Shown: one piece after another, positions 1-7,062 of the stretch
Layout: each line of letters starts with the position of its first letter
How positions within the stretch are numbered: the first letter of the stretch is position 1
Source: a bacterium
GTDB lineage: Bacteria; Patescibacteriota; Microgenomatia; Levybacterales; UBA12049
Length of the DNA: 38,167 bases
NCBI GenBank assembly: GCA_021791545.1
Contig: JAJYWL010000009.1
Location: 1-38,167, forward strand
Reading direction: 5' to 3'
Notes under the pieces: generated by a model
What the model was told of the DNA's origin: nothing
The model's input: only the letters and a program-made list of their open reading frames with translations
Databases searched by the model: none
Position numbers and translations under genes: made by a program

Positions 1-162
1 ATGGTTGAACTTAAACACAAAAAAGCTAAGCTAAGCAATGCGCACATTGCAATTTCAAATAGCAGAGATGGCTCTGTGGTAAACGATACGCTTGCGGTTT
101 GTCAAAAAGGCCATGGAATGGTCGATAAATTTTCTTCTTTTATTGATTCTTTGCACTCTTAG
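1..162 (+). CDS. hypothetical protein or C-terminal end of a gene entering the window
   Basis: An open frame runs from the first base (an ATG) to a TAG at 160-162 and gives 53 residues without a recognisable domain. Because the window opens exactly at its first codon, I cannot tell whether this is a complete small protein or the tail of a longer one. Its last 23 bases overlap the 3' end of the convergent YtxH-like gene. No ribosome binding site or promoter can be assessed. Chance open frame remains a real alternative. Confidence 0.3.
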   Translation: MVELKHKKAKLSNAHIAISNSRDGSVVNDTLAVCQKGHGMVDKFSSFIDSLHS

Positions 163-418
163 TTTTTTTAGTAACTTTTTCTTTAAGTTCTTTCGTCTTT
201 TTCCCCGGAGTTGTTTCTACATCTATAATGTTTTCTCTTGTGTAATCAGCTACATCGTCAATTTTTGCCTTTATTTTTGCTTTAGTATTTTTATCAGTGA
301 TAAATGTACTGATAAAGGCTCCCGCTATAGCCCCTACGGTTCCTGCTAGGATAATCGCCTGACCACCTTTTGAATTTTTCTTTTTGTCTTTTTTTAACAT
401 ATTCTTCACGTCTTTCAT
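140..418 (-). CDS. YtxH-like small membrane-anchored protein
   Basis: The 92-residue product has a lysine-rich start, one short glycine/alanine-rich hydrophobic segment (about residues 19-42, containing GTVGAIAGAFISTF) and a long charged tail rich in Lys, Glu and Asp that would form helix or coiled coil. This is the layout of the YtxH/gas-vesicle-like family of single-pass stress-associated proteins, whose molecular role is poorly defined. The tail ends with repeated Lys-Thr-Lys patterns. A TAATAT box (426-431 read on the minus strand) lies 7 nt before the ATG with no Shine-Dalgarno, so the mRNA is probably leaderless. A second in-frame ATG seven codons in is possible. The family assignment rests on composition and architecture only. 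Confidence 0.65.
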   Translation of the reverse strand: MKDVKNMLKKDKKKNSKGGQAIILAGTVGAIAGAFISTFITDKNTKAKIKAKIDDVADYTRENIIDVETTPGKKTKELKEKVTKKTKSAKNQ

Positions 419-483
419 GAGTTAAATATTATTGAGCAATAGAAAGAATCAAAAAAGATTTATGTAAGCAAAAGATAAGAATC

Positions 484-993
484 TCATGCTACATTTCTTG
501 AAACAATAGCTTTTCTGACTTTTGCAATTATTCTGTCTTGGGTATTTCCGGCAAGTCTTGTAACAACTCCCCTGTAGTTTCCTGTCTCGATAAGACGTTG
601 TAGATTGTAAGTTGTGAACGGACCACTAAAATCTTTGTAATCTACCCCTTCTTCTCCATAACAACCGGCTTTAACGCCTTCATGGGTAAGAAAAATTACA
701 TAGCCTTCGTTTTCTCTAATGAGCCCTGCCAAGGGACCTTTTTGAGAAGTTATGGTCACCGATTTACCTGTTGTTTCCAGATATTCATTTACGTGGGGTA
801 GCTTTGAAATTCTCGTAAAATAATCCAACGTTCTCTTAGCCTTCTCAAAATCACTTAAGGGAGCTTTCGATTCATCTGTCTTCCCATGTTGTAAGCTTAC
901 TTGTGCTTCTAAAAGATCTTTAATCGCCTGATGTCTTAGTTCTTCAAGATGAACAGGTTCTCGTTCTCGGTCCATGGAAAGACAAGTTAACAT
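484..993 (-). CDS. hypothetical protein, soluble, about 163-169 aa
   Basis: I do not recognise this protein. It is soluble, with no membrane segment or signal peptide. The N-terminal third is helical and charged (LEELRHQAIKDLLEAQ), followed by a region of beta-strand character (VTITSQKGPLAGLIRENEG) and a C-terminal basic part. The first ATG at 993 gives 169 residues; a second in-frame ATG at 975 (MDRERE) is also plausible, and neither has a clear Shine-Dalgarno. It lies between two minus-strand small genes with short gaps but no overlaps, so operon membership is uncertain. Codon use resembles the neighbours. Confidence 0.6.
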   Translation of the reverse strand: MLTCLSMDREREPVHLEELRHQAIKDLLEAQVSLQHGKTDESKAPLSDFEKAKRTLDYFTRISKLPHVNEYLETTGKSVTITSQKGPLAGLIRENEGYVIFLTHEGVKAGCYGEEGVDYKDFSGPFTTYNLQRLIETGNYRGVVTRLAGNTQDRIIAKVRKAIVSRNVA

Positions 994-1039
994 CCAAATG
1001 TAAATGTAATGAAAGAAAAGATATAAGAATTAATTAGAT

Positions 1040-1366
1040 TTAGAGGACGAAAGAAACAGCCAAGGCGACAATTATCAATATTACCAAAAGACTGGAAAGA
1101 CCCCCAAAAGCTGCAAAAGTGAGTATTGGCAAAAGCCCTAAAACGGATAATACCCATAAAAGAAGTAGAATACTTGCGACTGCTTGAAGAGGTCTCGGTA
1201 AAAGACTTATTGCCCATGCAACTAGTGCAAATATGAGAAGACTCCATAGCGTAATTGGATGTCCATTAACAACAAACAAGGTAAGATTGGGTATGTTTAC
1301 ACCTGAAACTGAAATGTATCCCAAGAACCAAAGTATGATTAAAACAACTATTATTGCTGCTAACAT
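1040..1366 (-). CDS. small polytopic membrane protein, unknown function
   Basis: The 108-residue product is almost entirely hydrophobic and has about four predicted membrane segments (near residues 2-22, 38-56, 60-80 and 86-107), separated by very short loops such as the one containing LLPRP. It has no charged functional motif and no recognisable family signature; similar tiny membrane proteins are common in CPR genomes. It starts with ATG at 1366. There is no Shine-Dalgarno, and the upstream minus-strand DNA is AT-rich with a GATAAA-like box about 8 nt before the start. Its neighbours are small hypothetical genes, which give no functional clue. Confidence 0.65.
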   Translation of the reverse strand: MLAAIIVVLIILWFLGYISVSGVNIPNLTLFVVNGHPITLWSLLIFALVAWAISLLPRPLQAVASILLLLWVLSVLGLLPILTFAAFGGLSSLLVILIIVALAVSFVL

Positions 1367-1455
1367 GCAACGACTTTATCATTTAGTTATTAAAAAAATG
1401 TTGCAGATGAGTAAAAATTTGGGAAGAAGTGTTCCTGTAAGTTAAACTAAATGAA

Positions 1456-2179
1456 TTAATCCTCTAGCTCTTCAGGTTCCAATTGATTTTTAAGTGGAGT
1501 AGTCTTTTTGTGTACTAGTTTTGCGGGGATTAATCCCATGTAATCGGCATTTGAAGAATAGTGATGAATACTTTCATGCACTGCAACAAAAGGCATTAAT
1601 CCGGCAACTGCTCCCTCCTAACACGAATCTGTATGTAAACCAATCAGCAACTGCTACATAAGGCTCGGCAACTATTGCGGGGAAATTTCTCGTAAAAAAT
1701 TCCCTTGCTGCCAAATTTGTTGCATACTCCGTGATTCTTCCGATACCTATACCAAAATCGGCAATATCCTCTTTAGGAACTAATTTTGAAAATCTTTCGG
1801 TATGTACGATTTTACTTGATGGTCCTTTAGGATCATCAATAACCGCTTTAAACACTACGGTAGGTTTTGATGTTTCTCCCGGTAGATCAAAGGTACGTAT
1901 CATTCTCTTATGAAGTCCTTCTGAAAAATGAATTAACTCCAGGGGTCTAGATAAAATTCCGCGTTCTGCATTTCTCCAAAACTGAATGTTTGAAGGAACT
2001 TCGTTATTGTATATGCTGTCACTTGTTACGGGGACTTCGCTTGGAAGATGATAACCTCTGCCGTCTGTTATATCTTCAATTGGCCAGTTAGGTCTTTTAG
2101 GTGATGATTCAGAAGCAATTGTAGGAGTTATCCCTACGGTTTTAACAGGTTCACTTGAAAATGAAAGTCTTTCTGCCAT
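1456..2179 (-). pseudogene. frameshifted gene for an unknown protein (about 240 aa if restored)
   Basis: Reading from ATG 2179 the frame is intact to the words YRFVLGG, then runs into a Ser/Cys-rich tail that stops at 1574. Dropping one G in the GGG at 1613-1615 restores a smooth continuation (GGAVAGLMPFVAVHES, then IHHYSSNADYMGLIPAKL) ending with TAA at 1456. The restored stretch has normal composition, an HESIHHY segment and an acidic end. The protein is soluble and is not one I recognise. A longer TTG start at 2227 is possible but less likely. The single extra base could be a sequencing or assembly error in a homopolymer, a true mutation, or, less likely, programmed +1 frameshifting at AGGAGGG. 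Confidence 0.75.
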
Positions 2180-2200
2180 AAAAAATGGCAGAGTTTTTTT
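2172..2200 (+). terminator. terminator-like hairpin with T7 tract over the start of the frameshifted gene
   Basis: The sequence has an 8-bp stem (TCTGCCAT / ATGGCAGA), a five-A loop, and then AG followed by seven Ts, which on the plus strand has the form of an intrinsic terminator. No plus-strand gene upstream needs it. On the minus strand the same stem contains the ATG at 2179. It could stop antisense transcription, mask the start codon, or be chance. Confidence 0.4.
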
Positions 2201-2260
2201 ATAAAACAAATAAGGTATTTTTGTCAATTGCCAAAATGATGAATATTTAAAAAGAAGTAG

Positions 2261-2266
2261 TATAAT
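2261..2266 (+). promoter_or_regulatory. -10 box (TATAAT) of the 2273 gene
   Basis: A perfect TATAAT ends 6 nt before the ATG at 2273. Transcription would start at or next to the A of the start codon, which predicts a leaderless mRNA. No good -35 is seen 16-18 nt upstream. Confidence 0.6.
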
Positions 2267-2272
2267 CCGACT

Positions 2273-2521
2273 ATGAAAGAAGGAGTCAGTCCAAGCGATG
2301 AAAATTTAGGTAAAAATTGTATATGGTGGCAAAATACATGTGTTATTCCTAAAGCAGAATTACTAGGTAGGCAAAGTTGCGAAGGGATTATAGATGATGT
2401 CTGCCTTCTTAGATTAAACGGAAGAGAACCAGCTAGTTTGACGAGAGTACAGGTGACAGAAATTCAAACTAATATATTGTATCTAAACGGTAAGAATCTT
2501 CCTCCGGGGGATATTAAATAA
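2273..2521 (+). CDS. hypothetical protein, 82 aa
   Basis: A small soluble protein without a recognised domain. It has three cysteines (in the NCIWW, NTCVIP and QSCEG contexts) plus a fourth in DVCLL, and a C-terminal half with beta-strand pattern (ASLTRVQVTEIQTNILYLNG). The TATAAT directly before the ATG is the best evidence that it is a real gene. It points away from the frameshifted gene and converges on tRNA-Glu. I cannot suggest a function. Confidence 0.55.
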   Translation: MKEGVSPSDENLGKNCIWWQNTCVIPKAELLGRQSCEGIIDDVCLLRLNGREPASLTRVQVTEIQTNILYLNGKNLPPGDIK

Positions 2522-2528
2522 TATTTAG

Positions 2529-2602
2529 TACCGAGTAGGGGAGTCGAACCCCTGATTCTCGGGCTGAAAACCCGATGTCCTAGGCCACTAGACGAACTCG
2601 GC
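2529..2602 (-). tRNA. tRNA-Glu (anticodon TTC)
   Basis: The minus strand folds as a full cloverleaf: a 7-bp acceptor stem (GCCGAGT/ACTCGGT, first pair G-T), anticodon loop TTTTCAG with TTC, T-arm GGGTTCGACTCCC and discriminator A. CCA is not encoded. Confidence 0.95.
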
Positions 2603-2611
2603 GTGAAGTTA

Positions 2612-2640
2612 ATTATACCTTAAAATTATTCCTGAAGCAA
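2612..2640 (-). promoter_or_regulatory. promoter of tRNA-Glu
   Basis: Read on the minus strand: TTGCTT, 17 nt, TATAAT, ending 9 nt before the first base of tRNA-Glu. Spacing and -10 match sigma-70-type promoters well. Confidence 0.65.
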
Positions 2641-2654
2641 TAATATGGCCACAA

Positions 2655-2693
2655 AAAACACCTCAAAAAGGTTTTTAAACCCGTGAGGTGTTT
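2655..2693 (-). terminator. intrinsic terminator after the MscS-like gene
   Basis: Inverted arms AAACACCTCA (2655-2664) and TGAGGTGTTT (2684-2693) flank a loop of about 19 nt that can itself pair in part. On the minus strand the stem runs into a T-rich tract, and it sits 5 nt beyond the stop of the 2698-3357 gene. The plus strand is also T-rich after the stem, so it may work both ways. Confidence 0.7.
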
Positions 2694-2697
2694 AATT

Positions 2698-3357
2698 TTA
2701 TTTTAGCCTTTTCCTTAGACCTTCCAGAGTGTCTCTGGCTGTACCTTGTCCTCCAAGGCCGAATGCTATTCCGCCGGCTAAAGCGATCATCGCTACCAAT
2801 CCTGTGAACAGGATCCTGATTAGATCGGCTGCGACGCCAAGCTGTGTTAATACAGCAAGGATAACAAAAACATTAATTGCCCATCTGGTAACAGTAGCAA
2901 TTGTTGCCGAAGTTTGTCTGTCAAAACCTTTTGCAGAAGCTTGGATAAGCTCTCCAGCCAGTCTTGCAAGAACAAAACCTACGAGTGCTATTACTGCTGC
3001 TACAAATACGTTAGGCAAATAAAGCAAGAATTCGTTGAGGACAGTAATTATTCTGGGTAATCCCCAAACGTCAGCTGTAGGGATTAAGAAAACAATAATT
3101 ACAAACCATCTAACGATTTCTCCCAATATGTTTGCCCAGACCATTTCATCTTTCAGCTGAGGTATTCCATACCTTTTAAGAAATCTATCCAATTTCAAAG
3201 CTCTGAAAGCACCAACAATGAGTTGTTTAAGGATGGACCCGATGATTACGCCGATAAGAAGAATAACTAGTCCGGCAACAAACTTAGGGGTAAAATAAGC
3301 AATCCCTGCTAGGGCATTATTCAGGGAGGCCGTTAAAGCCGCACTTACATTTGGCAT
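2698..3357 (-). CDS. MscS-like / conserved TM-helix membrane protein
   Basis: A 219-residue protein with about five membrane segments. The N-terminal part (about residues 20-50) resembles the conserved TM helix repeat found in small channel-like proteins, and the last membrane segment carries GGIAFGLGGQGTARD, the glycine-rich pore-helix pattern typical of MscS-type mechanosensitive channels. The large cytoplasmic beta domain of true MscS is absent: the protein ends at about residue 219 with the basic LEGLRKRLK. It is probably a small channel or osmotic-stress membrane protein. The ATG is preceded by the best Shine-Dalgarno in the window (AAGGAGGTGA, 5 nt spacing), and a TTGACA-N17-TATGCT promoter lies just upstream. 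A terminator follows, so it is a single-gene unit. Confidence 0.8.
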   Translation of the reverse strand: MPNVSAALTASLNNALAGIAYFTPKFVAGLVILLIGVIIGSILKQLIVGAFRALKLDRFLKRYGIPQLKDEMVWANILGEIVRWFVIIVFLIPTADVWGLPRIITVLNEFLLYLPNVFVAAVIALVGFVLARLAGELIQASAKGFDRQTSATIATVTRWAINVFVILAVLTQLGVAADLIRILFTGLVAMIALAGGIAFGLGGQGTARDTLEGLRKRLK

Positions 3358-3392
3358 TTATACTCACCTCCTTTCATCAAAGAATTACAAAC

Positions 3393-3421
3393 AGCATATA
3401 CACTACCAATTGTCTTGTCAA
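3393..3421 (-). promoter_or_regulatory. promoter of the MscS-like gene
   Basis: On the minus strand: TTGACA (3416-3421), 17 nt, TATGCT (3393-3398). The consensus -35 overlaps by six bases the -35 of the divergent tRNA-Lys promoter. Confidence 0.7.
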
Positions 3422-3443
3422 GATGTGCTCGGCTTGCTATAAT
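3415..3443 (+). promoter_or_regulatory. promoter of tRNA-Lys(TTT)
   Basis: TTGTCA (3415-3420), 17 nt, TATAAT (3438-3443). The start would be near 3450, leaving a leader of about 55 nt with a strong hairpin before the tRNA. Confidence 0.75.
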
Positions 3444-3456
3444 CAGACTGTTGTTT

Positions 3457-3496
3457 AGTATGCAAACTCCCACTATTTGAGTAGGTTTTGCATACT
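3457..3496 (+). other. 10-bp hairpin in the leader between promoter and tRNA-Lys
   Basis: AGTATGCAAA (3457-3466) and TTTGCATACT (3487-3496) are perfect inverse complements around a 20-nt loop, followed by TTTTA. It lies wholly within the predicted transcript ahead of the tRNA. It could act as a weak terminator or attenuator, a processing site or an operator. Confidence 0.6.
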
Positions 3497-3505
3497 TTTA
3501 TGATT

Positions 3506-3577
3506 GGGCCGGTAGCTCAGTGGCAGAGCAGGAGCCTTTTAAGCTCTTGGTCGTGGGTTCGAATCCCTCCCGGCTCA
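3506..3577 (+). tRNA. tRNA-Lys (anticodon TTT)
   Basis: Cloverleaf with acceptor GGGCCGG/CCGGCTC, D-arm AGCTCAGTGGCAGAGC, anticodon loop CTTTTAA (TTT), T-arm GGGTTCGAATCCC and discriminator A. CCA is not encoded. The histidine kinase gene starts 27 nt after its 3' end with no separate promoter visible. Confidence 0.95.
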
Positions 3578-3604
3578 CCTCACTAAACATTCAATTGTAA
3601 AATC

Positions 3605-4765
3605 ATGGCAAAAAAATATCTTTCACCAAATATTCCCTTAGATGAAAAAAAAAGATTAAATTCTTTGTACCATCTTAAAATTCTAGATACTCTTCCTGAG
3701 GAAAGATTTGACAGAATAACAAAACTTGCAACTTCCTTATTCGGTGTACCCATTTCGACAATAACTCTCATAGATTCAAATAGAGAATGGTTTAAATCTT
3801 GTCAGGGACTTGATAATAGAGAAGGAAAAAGAGCTATCTCGTTTTGTGGACACGCAATACTTGAGGACGAAGAACTAATAATTAACGACACTCTCAAAGA
3901 TGAAAGATTTAGAAATAACCCGATGGTAACGAAAAAACCAAAGATTAGATTTTATGCCGGAATTCCATTAAGGTCTGCTGACGGATTTAAAGTTGGAGTA
4001 CTTTGTATTAAAGATACAAAACCAAGAAAGTTAAGTTTCGAACAAAAAGAAAATCTTAAGAGACTGGCAAAATGGGCAGAGATTGAACTTAATATGCATG
4101 AACTTTCTAATTCTCTTGAAGCAAGAAAAAATGCCGAAGATAAAATTGTAAAATTAAACGATACATTAAAACTATTAAACAAAATTTTAAGACATGATTT
4201 ATTTAATAATTTAACGGTAATTAATAATAAAATTAAGCTTTTTCTTAGAAAATCTATAGATGAAGACTCATTAAAAAATACGATAGATACCGTAGAAAGA
4301 AGCATTGATCTTATAAATCAAGTAAAACACATGGAAGATACCGTAACAAGTGGATCTGAAATCAAAAGATATAAAGCGGAAAATATGATCAAGAAAGTTG
4401 CAAGAGAATTTCCTCAATTAAAGATTACAGTTAATGGTGATCAGGTTGTTGTTGACGAAAATTTCTTTTCAGTTTTTGAAAACATAATAAGAAACGCATA
4501 CATTCACGGAAATGCAGACAGGGTCTCAGTAAAAGTAAAACAGATAGATGAAAAAGCAGAGATAAGTTTTTCAGACAACGGAATAGGGATTCCTGACAAA
4601 ATTAAAGAAAAAATATTTGATGAAGGATTTAAATATGGAGAGAATGGCCATACAGGATTAGGACTTTATATAGTTAAAAATATAATTGAAAGCTATGAGG
4701 GAACTGTTTCGGTGAAAAACAATAAACCCAAAGGAAGCGTATTTACCCTTCGCTTCAAAGCCTAA
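3605..4765 (+). CDS. GAF-domain sensor histidine kinase (orphan)
   Basis: A 386-residue soluble kinase. Residues about 25-160 form a GAF sensor domain (opening LNSLYHLKILDTLPEERFD, a pattern common in GAF kinases). The phospho-acceptor H197 lies in ILRHDLFNNL, an H-box style frequent in archaeal-type histidine kinases. The HATPase part has the N-box NIIRNAYIHG (about 293), G1 DNGIGIP (about 324) and G2 GHTGLGLYIVK (about 349). There is no membrane segment, so it should sense a cytoplasmic signal. No response regulator is encoded in the window. It follows tRNA-Lys by 27 nt and probably shares its transcript. The 3' end nearly touches the convergent EamA-like gene. The signal sensed is unknown. 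Confidence 0.88.
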   Translation: MAKKYLSPNIPLDEKKRLNSLYHLKILDTLPEERFDRITKLATSLFGVPISTITLIDSNREWFKSCQGLDNREGKRAISFCGHAILEDEELIINDTLKDERFRNNPMVTKKPKIRFYAGIPLRSADGFKVGVLCIKDTKPRKLSFEQKENLKRLAKWAEIELNMHELSNSLEARKNAEDKIVKLNDTLKLLNKILRHDLFNNLTVINNKIKLFLRKSIDEDSLKNTIDTVERSIDLINQVKHMEDTVTSGSEIKRYKAENMIKKVAREFPQLKITVNGDQVVVDENFFSVFENIIRNAYIHGNADRVSVKVKQIDEKAEISFSDNGIGIPDKIKEKIFDEGFKYGENGHTGLGLYIVKNIIESYEGTVSVKNNKPKGSVFTLRFKA

Positions 4766-4767
4766 TA

Positions 4768-5187
4768 TTATTTAAAAGTAACTAAAATAGCGCCTACAGA
4801 CATCAAAAGAGCTCCAACTATTACTCCTAAGGTAACTTTTTCCTTTAGTATTAAAAAAGCTAAGAATATGGTGATTACCAGACTTAATTTATCTATGGGA
4901 GATACTTGCGAAGCGTTTCCCATCTGAAGTGCTTTAAAATAAAATAACCAAGAAATTCCGGTCGCAATTCCTGAAAGAATCAAGAAAGTAAGCGAAAATT
5001 TCGAAAGAAATGATATATCTTTATAAGTACCCTGAAAAAAGACTATCGCCCAGGCAAAAATGACTATTACAATGCTTCTTATGGCAGTTGCTAGATTTGA
5101 ATCGACATCTTTTATTCCAATTTTTGCAAGTATAGCTGTTACAGCCGCAAAGAAAGCACCGAGCAACGCATATATCAACCATGACAT
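4768..5187 (-). CDS. EamA/DMT-family membrane transporter, single-repeat form
   Basis: The 139-residue product has about five membrane helices and the typical EamA half-repeat pattern: it starts WLIYALLGAFFAAVTAILAK, has a middle segment with GISWLFYFKALQMGNASQVSPIDKLS, and ends in a helix with GVIVGALLMSVGAILV. Most EamA proteins are about 300 residues with two repeats; this is one repeat and probably works as a dimer, like small drug/metabolite transporters. The substrate cannot be read from sequence. A GAAGG lies too close to the ATG to be a good Shine-Dalgarno. It is separated by 36 bp from the glycosyltransferase upstream on the same strand and may be co-transcribed with it. Confidence 0.85.
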   Translation of the reverse strand: MSWLIYALLGAFFAAVTAILAKIGIKDVDSNLATAIRSIVIVIFAWAIVFFQGTYKDISFLSKFSLTFLILSGIATGISWLFYFKALQMGNASQVSPIDKLSLVITIFLAFLILKEKVTLGVIVGALLMSVGAILVTFK

Positions 5188-5223
5188 ACCTTCAGCTTAT
5201 AATTAATCGAAGGAAAAAACAAC

Positions 5224-6330
5224 TTACCATTTATCAATCTCGTGGAAAATTTTAAAGTATTCGTCAGGATTAGATTCGAATTTTCCTACCGATTGCAAAA
5301 TTCTGTAATAATAATTTTCGTATCTGTCTGTCATTATCTCCGAATTAAAATTCCTCAAGGAATAGCTTCTACAGTAATTCCTACTGATTATTCCTATGTT
5401 ATCTACTGCTTCTATAAGTTCGTCCAGGTCGTTTACTACAAAGCCCGTTTTCCCATGAAGCACTATCTCTGAGGTTGATCCTTTATCTAAAGCCACAACG
5501 GGACATCCTGTTGCCATTGCTTCTATCATTGTCAGACCAAAAGGCTCATTCCACGTGACAGGGTGTAAAAGGCATAATGCTTTTGTCATAAGTTCGTTTC
5601 TTTCCTGTTCGTTTATTTCGCCAATCCATTTTATTCTTTCTCCGATTAATCTTGGTTTTATATATTCATTAAAATAAGGAATATTTTGTTTATCCAGTTT
5701 TGCAGCAATAACCAATGGAAGATCAAGAGCTTGTGCAACATCTATTGCAAGATGAGTTCCTTTTTCCATATCTATCCTCCCAACATATAAGAGATAGCCG
5801 TCGCTGTAACCGGCAAAGGGGTAATTTTTCATATTAAGACCGTTGTAAATGGTTTGAGTCTGAATATCGGGAAAATGTTTTACCTGAGCCCTGGAAATCG
5901 ATACATAGTAAGGATTTGTAAAGGTTTCATATAGTCTTTTGTTATTTTTATTTATATTCCCGTGAATCGTCATTACAACAGGAGTTTTAGAAAACTGAGC
6001 GACATTAAGCCCAAAAACACTATTATGGTCATGAATGATGTCGAATTCTCTTTGCTTCATGTATGCTCTTCCTATATGAAGTGCAGTCCACTCATTTAAT
6101 CCGTAATGATTTTGTACTCCCGCTTCTCTTAGGGATATAGGAAAGGCGGAATCAAGTTTTGCGCTTGTAATTGAATCACCTGTAGCAAAAAGCGTTACGT
6201 CGTGTCCTCTTTTTACAAGCTCTTCTGTGAGAGACGAAACTACTCTTTCTGTGCCTCCATATTTGGGCGGAGGTACTCTTTCCGCAGCGGGCGCTATCAT
6301 TGCTATTTTTAGTTTTCTTGGCTTTTCCAT
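5224..6330 (-). CDS. GT4-family glycosyltransferase
   Basis: About 368 residues from the ATG at 6330 (MEKPRKLKIAMIAP). It has a GT-B fold: the N-terminal Rossmann part carries PPPKYGGTERVVSSLTEELV, and the C-terminal half has the donor-binding segment YLLYVGRIDMEKG and the GT4 signature EPFGLTMIEAMATGCPVVAL, including the two glutamates of the E-x7-E motif. Such enzymes transfer a nucleotide-activated sugar to lipid or glycan acceptors at the membrane, probably for cell-surface polysaccharide; the sugar is unknown. A 19-codon upstream extension to an ATG at 6387 is open but hydrophobic and less like the family start. It is divergent from the stress-protein gene. Confidence 0.88.
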   Translation of the reverse strand: MEKPRKLKIAMIAPAAERVPPPKYGGTERVVSSLTEELVKRGHDVTLFATGDSITSAKLDSAFPISLREAGVQNHYGLNEWTALHIGRAYMKQREFDIIHDHNSVFGLNVAQFSKTPVVMTIHGNINKNNKRLYETFTNPYYVSISRAQVKHFPDIQTQTIYNGLNMKNYPFAGYSDGYLLYVGRIDMEKGTHLAIDVAQALDLPLVIAAKLDKQNIPYFNEYIKPRLIGERIKWIGEINEQERNELMTKALCLLHPVTWNEPFGLTMIEAMATGCPVVALDKGSTSEIVLHGKTGFVVNDLDELIEAVDNIGIISRNYCRSYSLRNFNSEIMTDRYENYYYRILQSVGKFESNPDEYFKIFHEIDKW

Positions 6331-6464
6331 AGAGACCGATGATAAACAATCAATATAAAAAGAGAGTAAGAAAATATACTCATGCATTCTTTCAATACTC
6401 TTACATATAATTGCTTTTTTCCTTATGAACTTTCCTCTATATTAATTTAACGAAAGGATAAATT

Positions 6465-7046
6465 ATGACAAGAATGTTACTGGGAATATTTTCAAACAGG
6501 TCTGATGCAGACAACGCGGTAAACGAATTAAGAAGTAATGGATTTGACCCCAAAAATATCTCAATCATCATGAGAGGGGAGAAAGACAACGTTGTTGTGA
6601 ATGACGGAAATAATAATTCATTAGGAGCAAATATCATACAAGGAGCAGCTTCCGGAGCTACTACAGGTGGAGTGATAGGTGGTATTGCAGGACTTTTAGT
6701 CGGAATTGGAGCCATAGCAGTTCCCGGAATAGGTGCGCTTTTGATAGGTGGTCCTTTGGCGGCAGCGTTAGGACTAACAGGTGCAGCTGCAACCACGGTA
6801 TCGGGTGCAGTAACGGGTCTTCTTGCAGGTGGGTTGGTTGGAGGACTTATGGGGATAGGACTTCCTGAAAATGAGGCAAGATTATACGAAGAAAGACTAA
6901 GAGAGGGTGGAATATTGGTTGCAGCAGTAACCGATCATGAAACAGAAGACGAAGCAAGAGATATATTGGAGGAAAATAACGCAGATCAGATAAGATCAAT
7001 AAATATCGATCAGAATACATCAAGACATGAGCATGTTGTTTCTTAA
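6465..7046 (+). CDS. general stress protein 17M / YflT-like protein with glycine-zipper region
   Basis: A 193-residue protein in three parts. An N-terminal alpha/beta domain (about 1-50, with GIFSNRSDADNAVNELRSNG) matches the YflT/GSP17M type of stress domain. A long Gly/Ala-rich segment (about 53-135) has repeated GxxxG patterns and would insert in or lie on the membrane. A C-terminal alpha/beta domain (about 140-180, GGILVAAVTDHETEDEARDIL) echoes the N-terminal one. The exact role is unknown; homologues are induced by general stress. An AAAGG Shine-Dalgarno lies about 8 nt before the ATG, and a TATATT -10 candidate is at 6438-6443. The 3' side runs into the candidate structured RNA. Confidence 0.82.
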   Translation: MTRMLLGIFSNRSDADNAVNELRSNGFDPKNISIIMRGEKDNVVVNDGNNNSLGANIIQGAASGATTGGVIGGIAGLLVGIGAIAVPGIGALLIGGPLAAALGLTGAAATTVSGAVTGLLAGGLVGGLMGIGLPENEARLYEERLREGGILVAAVTDHETEDEARDILEENNADQIRSINIDQNTSRHEHVVS

Positions 7047-7062
7047 GTAATTAAGAGACTGA

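Noticed and set aside
1604-1622. prfB-like programmed frameshift at AGGAGGG
   Set aside because: It has a Shine-Dalgarno-like word and needs a +1 shift, but no in-frame stop or slippery CTT-type codon is at the slip site; an indel in a G run is more likely.
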